Shown: positions 1 to 5,955 of the stretch, in pieces
Numbering within the stretch: position 1 is the stretch's first letter
Layout: the number at the start of each line of letters is the position of its first letter
NCBI GenBank assembly: GCA_002509665.1
Contig: DADN01000257.1
Location: forward strand, 3,740 to 14,150
DNA from: Methanobacterium sp. UBA8
GTDB taxonomy: Archaea > Methanobacteriota > Methanobacteria > Methanobacteriales > Methanobacteriaceae
Reading direction: 5' to 3'
DNA length: 10,411 nucleotides
Translations under genes and position numbers: made by a program
The notes under the pieces: model-generated
The model's database searches: none
What the model was told of the DNA's origin: nothing
Seen by the model: only the letters and a program-made list of their open reading frames with translations

Positions 1-185
1 CCTACTTTAGGATTTGCCTGAAGCTGCCCGTACATGTCTTTCATACCTCCAATCTGGAAGTAGAATCCATTTTCATCAGCGAACCAGAATCCAAGTGCTC
101 TAACTCTAGGTTGGTCCCCTTCAGTTGTTGCAAGGTAGCAAACAGGTGTTTCATTTGCAAAATTTATGCAGTCTTTAAAATCCAT
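1..185 (-). CDS. Pyridoxamine 5'-phosphate oxidase-like flavin-binding protein, N-terminal part (runs off the left edge)
   Basis: Reading the minus strand from an ATG at 185-183 gives 61 residues with no stop before the window edge. It begins MDFKDCINFANETPVCYLAT, followed by TTEGDQPRVRALGFWF and later GGMKDMYGQLQANPKV. A 'hydrophobic-ATxxGDQPRVR...W...G..Y.......K..QL..NPKV' pattern is typical of the N-terminal half of the split-barrel PPOX-like family that binds FMN or F420. The family pattern is recognised; cofactor and substrate cannot be read from this fragment. A GGGGGAA ribosome-binding site at 194-200 lies 8 nt before the ATG. An ATG at 193-191 is out of frame. The gene diverges from the AhpD-like gene at 300, so both may be redox-related, but that link is inference. 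Confidence 0.8.
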   Translation of the reverse strand, partial: MDFKDCINFANETPVCYLATTEGDQPRVRALGFWFADENGFYFQIGGMKDMYGQLQANPKV

Positions 186-299
186 AATATCATTTCCCCC
201 ATTTAATTAGTTAAATAGATTTGATTATATTTATTTTATAGTGAATATATAAAATGTATTATATTTACAGGAAAATTAAGAAATTGAGGAGTTAATAAA
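186..299. promoter_or_regulatory. Divergent promoter region with back-to-back TATA boxes
   Basis: On the minus strand TATAAAATA (232-240) lies about 27 nt before a plausible start near 209 for the PPOX-like gene. On the plus strand TATATAAAA (246-254) lies about 26 nt before a plausible start near 276 for the AhpD-like gene. Each leader would be roughly 24 nt. The two boxes are separated by only 5 bp, so TBP/TFB binding at one could influence the other. A GAGGAG ribosome-binding site (286-291) precedes the ATG at 300. Start sites are estimated from typical archaeal spacing. Confidence 0.55.
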
Positions 300-605
300 A
301 TGGAAGAACAAAAGCCAAGACCATACAGATTTACAGAAGCAGTAAGTGATGAATTAAACGATGCATTCCAGAATCTGGCCGCTGCAATAATGAAAGACGG
401 TGCATTATCTTCAAGGGAAAAATCAGTGATAGCACTGGCATGTGCTGTAGCTCTCAAATGTGAACACTGCGTGAAAGCCCATAAAAAAAGCGCTTTAGCT
501 GCTGGTGCAAGCATGGAAGAGATCCTTGAAGCTGCTGCAGTTGCAGGCCAGGTTCGTCTTGGATCAGGTTTAACTTTTGCATCATTCCTTCTTGATGAAG
601 ATTAA
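300..605 (+). CDS. Carboxymuconolactone decarboxylase / AhpD-like family protein
   Basis: This is a small all-helical protein of 101 residues with the AhpD-type active-site signature: C54-E-H-C57, then H61, preceded by E40 in a helix. The order Glu ... CxxC ... His matches the redox centre of AhpD-like alkylhydroperoxidases, where the two cysteines cycle between thiol and disulfide and the Glu and His relay protons. The downstream segment [16 protein letters not shown] is also typical of the carboxymuconolactone decarboxylase fold. The length fits single-domain archaeal members, which usually form oligomers. With the CxxC intact, a thiol-dependent peroxidase or disulfide role is more likely than decarboxylation, but the substrate is unknown. 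GAGGAG lies 8 nt before the ATG. The stop is 12 bp from the stop of the convergent gene. Confidence 0.88.
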   Translation: MEEQKPRPYRFTEAVSDELNDAFQNLAAAIMKDGALSSREKSVIALACAVALKCEHCVKAHKKSALAAGASMEEILEAAAVAGQVRLGSGLTFASFLLDED

Positions 606-626
606 GTTAAATAATCATTATTTTTT
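606..626. terminator. Possible short bidirectional terminator between convergent genes
   Basis: AATAAT-C-ATTATT (610-622) is a 6-bp inverted repeat followed on the plus strand by a run of T to 626. It lies in the 12-bp gap between two convergent stops and overlaps the stop of the minus-strand gene. The stem is weak and pure A/T, so the T run may matter more than the hairpin. Confidence 0.35.
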
Positions 627-1109
627 CAACCCAATGATACTTTCGCAGTAATCATCGCCAGCACACATTCTTTTGGTAAACATCTGCGTGTATTTTGGGT
701 TAAGGGACTCCACAGCACTGGTGCAGTAAGCCTGGCAAAGATCAGGCATGCTGATAACAGGTATATACATCTCTGCATGAGCATTAAAGTTAGGGCAACC
801 AGTACAATGATCTATAACAAGTTCACTGGCTGCATCTTGAGTTTCATATTCTGATTTTCCCATAATAATCGTTCCAACAATTTTCAAAGCATTATTAACG
901 TCTATGGCGTTTTCAGAAGGTAATTTCAAAATATCAGCAATTTTTTTTACTTCTTTGCCCCTTTCAGCCCACACTATCTCTTCTACATTTTTAACTGTTT
1001 TTTCATCCAGTATCTGTCTAAACGCAGTGCCATAACCTGAAAAAAAGCTTTGAAATGTCTTTGTTACAATTTTCCACTTTAATTCAGCAGGTATATCATC
1101 CAGTTCCAT
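618..1109 (-). CDS. Cysteine-rich protein resembling the L-2-amino-thiazoline-4-carboxylate (ATC) hydrolase family
   Basis: The 163-residue protein has a helical N-terminal half and a cysteine-rich C-terminal half. Cysteines pair as H101-C102-x2-C105, C125-x3-C129 and C149-x5-C155, the last within MCAGDDYC. The layout, with an ERGKE region near 49-53, late cysteines and a C-terminal 'GDxxC', recalls the ATC-hydrolase-like family and distantly related V4R-type small-molecule or metal-binding domains. The family call is from memory of the pattern and is tentative. Six cysteines plus H101 and H111 could bind a metal or an Fe-S cluster, but no ligand can be assigned. There is no signal peptide or membrane segment. 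A CAGGTGAT ribosome-binding site (1113-1120) lies just before the ATG. The gene has its own promoter and no close co-directional partner downstream. Confidence 0.6.
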   Translation of the reverse strand: MELDDIPAELKWKIVTKTFQSFFSGYGTAFRQILDEKTVKNVEEIVWAERGKEVKKIADILKLPSENAIDVNNALKIVGTIIMGKSEYETQDAASELVIDHCTGCPNFNAHAEMYIPVISMPDLCQAYCTSAVESLNPKYTQMFTKRMCAGDDYCESIIGLKK

Positions 1110-1120
1110 AATATCACCTG

Positions 1121-1175
1121 ATTATCAGTAATAATATTTTTGTTGATGATATATCATATTGTTTTTGTTGATGTC
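1121..1175 (-). promoter_or_regulatory. Promoter with palindromic TATA element and two 12-bp direct repeats
   Basis: The perfect 12-bp palindrome ATGATATATCAT (1146-1157) contains a TATA-like core centred near 1151. That would place transcription initiation near 1125, about 16 nt before the ATG at 1109. Read on the plus strand, TTTTTGTTGATG occurs at 1137-1148 and again at 1162-1173, a spacing of 25 bp. These copies flank the TATA core, a layout that suits a regulator bound on one face of the DNA. The operator role is inferred. Confidence 0.45.
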
Positions 1176-1243
1176 ACCTACTTTTACAAAAATAAAAAAG
1201 ATTTTTAAAATTAAAAAACATCAAAAAAACTAAAATAAAAAGC

Positions 1244-1262
1244 TAATGCTTAAAAAGCATTA
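1244..1262 (-). terminator. Hairpin, first of two identical copies, terminator-like on the minus strand
   Basis: TAATGCTT-AAA-AAGCATTA forms an 8-bp perfect stem with a 3-nt loop. On the minus strand it is followed by GCTTTTTATTTTAG and then a T7 run, which looks like an intrinsic terminator. It may act as a back-up terminator for the DUF1890/DUF1894 transcript, 110 bp beyond an identical hairpin. Confidence 0.45.
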
Positions 1263-1353
1263 TTACATTCAAGCCATTACTCCACTTATCTATAGAAATC
1301 ATTTTAAAACTAAAAAGCTTAAAAAATAACGTAATATCAATTAAATGAAAAGT

Positions 1354-1372
1354 TAATGCTTAAAAAGCATTA
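1354..1372 (-). terminator. Hairpin overlapping the stop codon of the DUF1894-like gene
   Basis: The same 19-nt hairpin as at 1244-1262 (8-bp stem TAATGCTT/AAGCATTA) overlaps the TAA stop (1372-1370) of the minus-strand gene. On the minus strand it is followed by ACTTTTCATTT. The position suggests a terminator or a 3'-end stability element. Near-identical flanks (1241-1265 against 1351-1375) indicate a duplicated unit rather than chance. Confidence 0.45.
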
Positions 1373-1672
1373 TTTGATATTTAACTTCTTTACATTATCT
1401 ATTTCTTCTTGGCCAACAGGTATTTCAACTACTGCAGTTCCATGGCAAGGTTTTGTATAGGGAAACAGTACAGTACCCTTTTCTTCATTGATACCTACAG
1501 ATATTGGAGGTACTCCAATAATTCTAGCACCTAAAACCTTATCTCCAGGATTAACATAAATTATTTCAAGAGCATTTTCTTTAATAACTTCAGTAGCTTC
1601 TTTAAAACCTGTCCTGGCTATTAGTACTTTATAATCTTCAGATTCCTGTAAATACGTTTCAAGACAGAACAT
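1370..1672 (-). CDS. DUF1894-like methanogen protein
   Basis: This 100-residue protein begins MFCLETYLQESEDYKVLIAR and has a compact alpha/beta pattern with a central IIGVPPISVGINEEKG region and a late PCHGTAVVEIPVGQEE segment. It resembles the small methanogen-specific family DUF1894, recalled as being encoded next to DUF1890 proteins; a profile search is needed to confirm. Candidate functional residues are C3, C76 and H77. There is no signal peptide or membrane segment. An AGGGGGAA ribosome-binding site (GGGGG at 1679-1683) lies 6 nt before the ATG. The gene is 43 bp downstream of the DUF1890-like gene on the same strand, so the two are probably co-transcribed. Its molecular function is unknown, and a link to methanogenesis rests on family distribution only. 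Confidence 0.65.
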   Translation of the reverse strand: MFCLETYLQESEDYKVLIARTGFKEATEVIKENALEIIYVNPGDKVLGARIIGVPPISVGINEEKGTVLFPYTKPCHGTAVVEIPVGQEEIDNVKKLNIK

Positions 1673-1715
1673 AAAATTCCCCCTAGGATTGATTAATTTT
1701 TGTTAAAGTATAAAT

Positions 1716-2189
1716 TCAAAGAGCATTAGATTCTTCAAGCTTTTGAAGCGTTTTATCAAATTTCACCCTGAGCGGGGTAGGATTATGGTACGCCCTTGCA
1801 GATACAATTTCTGCATCTGTACTTTCTGAAACAGTATTTATGAATTCAGCAAGCTTATCTGCATCTTTTTCAAAAACTATAGCTATAGACTTTGTATCAA
1901 GTATACTATAGAAAGTTACAAAGTATGAAACAGCTGCATCTTTGTGAATAAATCCAACAAGGAGATCAAAAGCACCTTTGTCCAGTTTTTCAATACATGA
2001 ATCAATATCTACTTTGTTTTTAATGTATAACTCTTCAGGATCTCCCACTTCCAGAAGTTTCATTGCAGAGGGTGTACTTGCTGTCGTAACATCGTATCCC
2101 ATTTTTTTAAGTTTATATGTCGCATAAACTGCCATTGGAGTCTGGGAAGGCGATTCAGGACATCCCAATAATATCAATGCTTTTTTCAT
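1716..2189 (-). CDS. DUF1890-like methanogen protein
   Basis: The protein has 157 residues from the preferred start. It opens MKKALILLGCPESPSQTPMA, a beta strand plus a glycine/proline turn, then an alternating alpha/beta (Rossmann-like) pattern: GYDVTTAS (31-38), DLLVGFIHKDAAVSYF (75-90) and SIAIVFEKDADKLAEF (101-116). This resembles the methanogen family DUF1890; no reaction is known to me. The ATG at 2189 is chosen because GGAGG (2196-2200) lies 6 nt upstream of it. The alternative ATG at 2207 would place that site inside the coding region and add a poor MIGRKK extension. The gene starts 27 bp after the membrane-protein stop and leads into the DUF1894-like gene, so a three-gene transcript is likely. 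Confidence 0.68.
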   Translation of the reverse strand: MKKALILLGCPESPSQTPMAVYATYKLKKMGYDVTTASTPSAMKLLEVGDPEELYIKNKVDIDSCIEKLDKGAFDLLVGFIHKDAAVSYFVTFYSILDTKSIAIVFEKDADKLAEFINTVSESTDAEIVSARAYHNPTPLRVKFDKTLQKLEESNAL

Positions 2190-2216
2190 TTTTTTCCTCC
2201 CAATCATATTTTAGTT

Positions 2217-3299
2217 TTAACGAGTGCTTCTTTTAATCATCACTACATGGCCTAACACCAGTGCACCCAAAAGCATGAAAGTTAAAAGTGCCATTCCATT
2301 TATATCCCTGTTAGAGAAAAATAGCCCCATTATTGCTTGGGTAGAAAATGCAGTAAGCGCTCCTATAAGTAAAGCCTCTCTTCCAAGATAATTACGATTA
2401 CCATTTTCCCTCTTCTCACGGTATGCTGACAACATTTTAAAACCTATGAAAATCACGCCGGCACAGTATATTAAAATGCATATAAGTCCCACATATCCAA
2501 AATCGAATGTCCATCCAAATGTTCCTGGCAGGAAATAATCTATTATATCCTTTTTACTTACTAAAACTCCATAAAATACTGGGAAGGGTAAAGTGAGTGC
2601 TGTAATCAAGGTTAAAGGTAAACTAACATAACCACTGGCAAATCCGGTATCAGTCGTGCCCCAGTAACTTGAACCCTGAATATGACCTAAAAGCGCTGAA
2701 TTCTTTAAAACCATGGTAATACTTGGAAGTGCATTCTCTTCAAGCCTAGTATATCTTAAAAGTGGGCTTAATACTGACATGTTTAAGGCATCAGCTAGTA
2801 ACTGAAGAGCTCCAAAACTTACAACAACTACTCCCACCACTGCGGCTATCCTTTTAGCTGTGATGAATGATTTCTGGCGGAACGACTTTGATATAGTAAA
2901 TAAACCTATCAAAAGCCCTAAAATCCACAGAACTAAGAAAACTCTATGTACTATACTCCCGGCAATCGCAATTACGCCTATAATCATGAATATAAATATC
3001 CTTAAATTAGCCACCCTTATACCTACTTCTTTCATCATTGGCAAAGCAGCAAGTAAAGTTACAACGGCAAATAATGCAATTGGACCATAGGGAATACTAA
3101 ATTCATGGGCATACGATATAAATAAAAGCCCAGCATCGACACCAAACAGCAAAGCAAGCCCTACTGATAAAATAAGCATTGCAAAAAGCACGAGACTCAA
3201 AGATACAGGAACTATATTAAGCAACAGTATTATTCCTATTTGTATTATAAGTCCTACTTCTATTATGAATTGTAAATGATTTTGAGCTATTAAAACCAA
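2217..3299 (-). CDS. Polytopic membrane protein, tandem paralog A (possible Wzy-like oligosaccharide polymerase)
   Basis: The 360-residue integral membrane protein has about ten predicted hydrophobic segments: roughly 11-31, 33-53, 71-87, 99-114, 118-137, 148-168, 225-245, 266-288, 306-327 and 334-354. A polar loop (about 169-224) carries RLEENALPS and GHIQGSSYWGTTDTGFASGY. A basic stretch, YREKRENGNR, lies near 293-302. It is about three quarters identical to the protein encoded at 3702-4781. The motif LPGTFGWTFDFGYVGL loosely recalls archaeal O-antigen-polymerase-like proteins; this is a weak resemblance and the function is unknown. The TTG start at 3299 is chosen because GGAGG (3307-3311) lies 7 nt upstream and because the paralog begins at the same residue. 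An in-frame TTG at 3353 would force translation through the leader hairpins. It is 27 bp upstream of the DUF1890-like gene. Confidence 0.8.
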   Translation of the reverse strand: MVLIAQNHLQFIIEVGLIIQIGIILLLNIVPVSLSLVLFAMLILSVGLALLFGVDAGLLFISYAHEFSIPYGPIALFAVVTLLAALPMMKEVGIRVANLRIFIFMIIGVIAIAGSIVHRVFLVLWILGLLIGLFTISKSFRQKSFITAKRIAAVVGVVVVSFGALQLLADALNMSVLSPLLRYTRLEENALPSITMVLKNSALLGHIQGSSYWGTTDTGFASGYVSLPLTLITALTLPFPVFYGVLVSKKDIIDYFLPGTFGWTFDFGYVGLICILIYCAGVIFIGFKMLSAYREKRENGNRNYLGREALLIGALTAFSTQAIMGLFFSNRDINGMALLTFMLLGALVLGHVVMIKRSTR

Positions 3300-3377
3300 T
3301 TCTATTCCTCCAAGCCCTCGAAAACTTCGTTTTCGGGGCATCAAAATTTTCAATTTTGTACAGTCTCATGAGAGACT
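3300..3377 (-). promoter_or_regulatory. Structured leader: three consecutive hairpins ending at the ribosome-binding site
   Basis: In minus-strand order, AGTCTC/GAGACT (3377-3362, 4-nt loop) is followed by CAAAATT-GAA-AATTTTG (3358-3342). The third hairpin spans 3339-3314 and has an 11-bp stem, GCCC plus CGAAAAC paired to GTTTTCG plus GGGC, with one bulged A and a GAA triloop. GGAGG (3311-3307) follows two nucleotides later, then the TTG start. Two adjacent hairpins with the same GAA triloop next to a ribosome-binding site suggest post-transcriptional control or a processing site. No known riboswitch class is recognised. Confidence 0.5.
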
Positions 3378-3701
3378 TATTATTTGATTATTTTGAGCAT
3401 GTATAAGTTAATTTGATGAAATTATTCCCATTATCAGAAAAATTTAACAATTAAACCTTCTTAATCTCAAATTTTACTTTTATATATACTGACTCATCTA
3501 TACATAAACTCATTTAAAAGTTTTTTGGAGAGTTCACCATATTAATTTATTAAAAATAAACTATAATTTGTTCATATTACTATAACTTATTAATGGTATT
3601 AAACATTTGATCTTTATTATATCTTAATTTTATATTATCCCCCAGATAGAATTTTAGATCAATAAAGTCTAATTTATTGCTTTTATAATAAACCATATTT
3701 T
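3378..3701 (-). promoter_or_regulatory. Intergenic region with a strong TATA box for membrane paralog A
   Basis: This is an AT-rich spacer with no credible gene. On the minus strand TATATATAAAA (3478-3488) is the best TATA box in the neighbourhood. Initiation near 3457 would give a leader of about 158 nt that includes the three hairpins. This implies paralog A, and probably the two genes behind it, has its own promoter rather than relying on read-through from paralog B. The remainder (3489-3659) shows no further structure I can support. Confidence 0.45.
3660..3679 (-). terminator. Hairpin downstream of membrane paralog B
   Basis: CAATAAA-GTCTAA-TTTATTG is a perfect 7-bp inverted repeat with a 6-nt loop, about 22 nt beyond the TAA of the minus-strand gene ending at 3702. 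No strong T tract follows immediately, so the terminator call rests on position and stem only. Confidence 0.3.
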
Positions 3702-4781
3702 TTATCTTCTTTTTACAATCAAAACATGCCCCAAAACCATTGAACCTAAAAACATGAAAGTTACAAGTGCCAGCCCGTTTATGGACCTATTCTGTACAAA
3801 TAATCCAATTATAGCCTGAGCTGAAAATGCAGTAAGTGCCCCTATAAGTAAAGCTTCCCTTCCAAGATAATTCCTGTTACCGTTCTCCCTTTTCTCTCTG
3901 TATTCGGCAATTATCTTAAATCCAACGATAATTACACCAGTACATAAAATTAAAAGGCATATTAATCCCACATACCCAAAATCAAATGTAAAACCAAATA
4001 TTCCAGGCAAGAAATAATCTACTATATCCCTTTTATTTGATAAAACTCCAAAAAATATTGGAAGTGGCAGAGTGAGTGCTGTAATCAATTGATAAGGTAA
4101 ACTTATATAACCGCTGGCAAATCCAGTATCCAGTGTTCCCCAGTAACTTGAACCTTGAATATGACCAAACATTAATGAGTTTTTCAAAACCATAGTAAGA
4201 CTTGGTAGTGCATTCTCTTCAAGCCGGGTTATTCTTAAAAGTGGGCTTAATACTGACATATTTAAGGCATCAGCTAATAGCTGAAGAGCTCCAAAACCTA
4301 CAGCCACCACCCCTACCACTGCAACTATTCTTTTAACTGTAAGGAATGATTTTCTACGGAATGATTTAGAAATAATAAATAAACCAATCAATAATCCTAA
4401 AATCCACAAAGCTAAGAAGTCTCTGTGTACTATACCTCCAGCAACTGTAATTAAGCCTATAATCATGAATATGAATACTCTTAAGTTAGCCACTCTTATA
4501 CCTACTTCTTTCATCATTGGTAAAGCAGCAAGTAAAGTTACAATGGTAAATAAAGCAATGGGACCAAAAAAATGAGTAAACTCATGAGGGTTACCTAAAA
4601 ATAAAAGTGAAAACGCATCAAAACCAAATATTAACATAATTCCCCCTGATAAAATAAGCATTGCAAAAAGCACAAGACTCAAAGATATAGGAACTATATT
4701 AAGCAGCAGCATTACTCCAACCAGCATCATAAGCGCTACTTCTATTATGAATTGTACATGATTTTGAGCGATTAAAACCAA
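3702..4781 (-). CDS. Polytopic membrane protein, tandem paralog B
   Basis: The 359-residue membrane protein matches paralog A along its entire length with one single-residue gap and a two-residue shorter C terminus. Blocks identical in both copies include ALPMMKEVGIRVANLR, GALQLLADALNMSVLSPLLR, TRLEENALPS, GHIQGSSYWG, DTGFASGY and ENGNRNYLGREALLIGALTA. Divergence is concentrated in the second membrane hairpin and the loop near residues 45-75, and in the last segments. Sparing of the polar loop and the basic YREKRENGNR stretch marks these as the likely functional parts. It starts at TTG 4781: an in-frame TAG lies just three codons upstream, and AGGGG (GGGG at 4788-4791) lies at ribosome-binding distance. 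Function is unknown; the Wzy-like hypothesis is the same weak one as for copy A. Confidence 0.8.
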   Translation of the reverse strand: MVLIAQNHVQFIIEVALMMLVGVMLLLNIVPISLSLVLFAMLILSGGIMLIFGFDAFSLLFLGNPHEFTHFFGPIALFTIVTLLAALPMMKEVGIRVANLRVFIFMIIGLITVAGGIVHRDFLALWILGLLIGLFIISKSFRRKSFLTVKRIVAVVGVVAVGFGALQLLADALNMSVLSPLLRITRLEENALPSLTMVLKNSLMFGHIQGSSYWGTLDTGFASGYISLPYQLITALTLPLPIFFGVLSNKRDIVDYFLPGIFGFTFDFGYVGLICLLILCTGVIIVGFKIIAEYREKRENGNRNYLGREALLIGALTAFSAQAIIGLFVQNRSINGLALVTFMFLGSMVLGHVLIVKRR

Positions 4782-4923
4782 TTCTATCCCCTAATCCTAT
4801 AAAATTTATTATTTTAGTAATATAACAGATTAATTAATAAAAAATCAGTTATAACCTGTGAAAAACTTAAATATGCATTTTAAGTTATCCAATATTAAAC
4901 TTTATTATTATTAAATTAATTAG

Positions 4924-4935
4924 AGTAAATTTACT
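4924..4935. repeat. Perfect 12-bp palindrome downstream of the GNAT gene
   Basis: AGTAAATTTACT is a perfect palindrome 17 bp beyond the GNAT stop, in the 171-bp spacer before membrane paralog B. On the minus strand it follows CTTTTTA. It could be a weak terminator part or an operator. The rest of the spacer is AT-rich; a TATA-like ATATTTAAGT on the minus strand near 4865-4874 is a candidate promoter for paralog B. Confidence 0.3.
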
Positions 4936-4952
4936 TAAAAAGTTTGTGGAAT

Positions 4953-5444
4953 TCAGCCTATTAATTTATAAAAAACAACCATATGCTGTCCCATACCATT
5001 ATAATTTTTAACAGCGTTTGTACCCAAAATATTTATAGTTTCACGGCTCTTGTCTTCCAAAAATCCTAATTTTTTATAAAAAGATATAGAATTCCAGTTT
5101 ACTGGCTTTGTAATTAAATAAATCTTTTTACATTCTTTTAAAGCCGCTTCTTCAGTGAACTTTTCTACCAGTTTCTTTCCAATATGTCTACCTCTCATTT
5201 TCGGATCGACACATAAAAGATGAATATAAGCCTCTTCAGGATTCTCTTGAGATATAAACCCTAAAATGAATCCACCTAATTCTCCTGAAGGTAATTCAGC
5301 CGCAAAAGATGTACTTCTAAAAAATTTAGTAAATATATGATAAATAGAGTTCCTTTCAGTCTCCATAGGACTGCAGTTTTCTGCCAGATCAGCTATTTCA
5401 ACAAAATCTTCTTCTAATGTACTTCTTATTTTAAGATCTTCCAT
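4953..5444 (-). CDS. GNAT family N-acetyltransferase
   Basis: The 163-residue single-domain protein has the GNAT fold in standard order: N-terminal strand and helices (IRSTLEEDFVEIADLAENC), a central strand pair with GFILGFIS (58-65), motif A LLCVDPKMRGRHIGKKL (76-92), and motif B NWNSISFYKKLGF (116-128). It should transfer an acetyl group from acetyl-CoA. In motif A the R-x-x-G-x-G signature reads R84-G-R-H87-I-G89, so the usual middle glycine is histidine, an uncommon change in the pyrophosphate-binding turn. The 'NSIYHIFTKFFRSTSFAAE' segment recalls diaminobutyrate acetyltransferases, but without other ectoine genes the substrate stays unassigned. A GGAGAT ribosome-binding site (5451-5456) precedes the ATG. 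It lies 171 bp upstream of membrane paralog B on the same strand, with no clear operon link. Confidence 0.88.
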   Translation of the reverse strand: MEDLKIRSTLEEDFVEIADLAENCSPMETERNSIYHIFTKFFRSTSFAAELPSGELGGFILGFISQENPEEAYIHLLCVDPKMRGRHIGKKLVEKFTEEAALKECKKIYLITKPVNWNSISFYKKLGFLEDKSRETINILGTNAVKNYNGMGQHMVVFYKLIG

Positions 5445-5640
5445 ATTTTAATCTCCATCATATTAAAATAGTAATTAGACATCTATGACAATAAAACATT
5501 GCAAATATTAATTATCAAGCCCATTAAATCATTTAATAAACCTTATTTCTTAGAACATTATAGCAATCCAATGAAATTATAAAGATACCCTTGAAATGAA
5601 CACAGACAACATTAGGTTTAAATATCATGATGTCAAATTG

Positions 5641-5685
5641 TTAATATACTTCGATGTTATACTTTATAATATCAAGTTTAAATAA
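5641..5685 (+). promoter_or_regulatory. Promoter candidate for tRNA-Ala
   Basis: Two TATA-like elements precede the tRNA: TTAATATAC (5641-5649), giving initiation near 5671 and a 15-nt leader, and TTTATAATA (5663-5671), giving initiation near the mature 5' end. The first fits archaeal tRNA transcripts better because they are usually trimmed by RNase P. The choice between them is not settled by sequence. Confidence 0.4.
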
Positions 5686-5758
<73 letters not shown>

Positions 5759-5903
5759 CTATTCTAATTAAAATCATTTAAAATTTAATTCTAAGTAAAA
5801 TTTATTTTTATCTTATTTAATCAATTATAACAGATTTTTTTCTAAATTAAGTGCAATTTAATTTTTATTCAAAATACTGCAAATATATTGAAGTTTATAT
5901 AAT

Positions 5904-5940
5904 AAAAAAAAGAAATTTAAAGGTTTTATTTATAAAAAAA
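5904..5940 (-). terminator. T-tract terminator of the hypA-hypB-DUF354 operon
   Basis: On the minus strand, directly after the DUF354 stop at 5956, there are a T7 run (5940-5934) and a T8 run (5911-5904). Paired U-tracts without a strong hairpin are typical of archaeal transcription termination. The remaining spacer up to the tRNA (5759-5903) is AT-rich, with a plus-strand T7 at 5835-5841 that could end the tRNA transcript. Confidence 0.5.
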
Positions 5941-5955
5941 GTAAATTTTAAACTA

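Noticed and set aside
236..514. A 92-codon minus-strand open frame opposite the AhpD-like gene
   Set aside because: It lies antisense to a convincing CxxC-family gene and has no supporting promoter or homology pattern.
2860..3090. A plus-strand open frame inside membrane paralog A
   Set aside because: It is antisense to a well-supported membrane gene and is not matched by an equivalent open frame in paralog B.
3300..3353. An 18-residue N-terminal extension of membrane paralog A from TTG 3353
   Set aside because: It has no ribosome-binding site, runs through two hairpins, and is absent in paralog B, where an in-frame stop precedes the shared start. GGAGG fits the TTG at 3299.
2217..4781. Tandem membrane genes as part of a transposon or integrated element
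   Set aside because: No transposase, terminal inverted repeats or target-site duplication is visible, and base composition matches the neighbours. Simple tandem gene duplication explains it.
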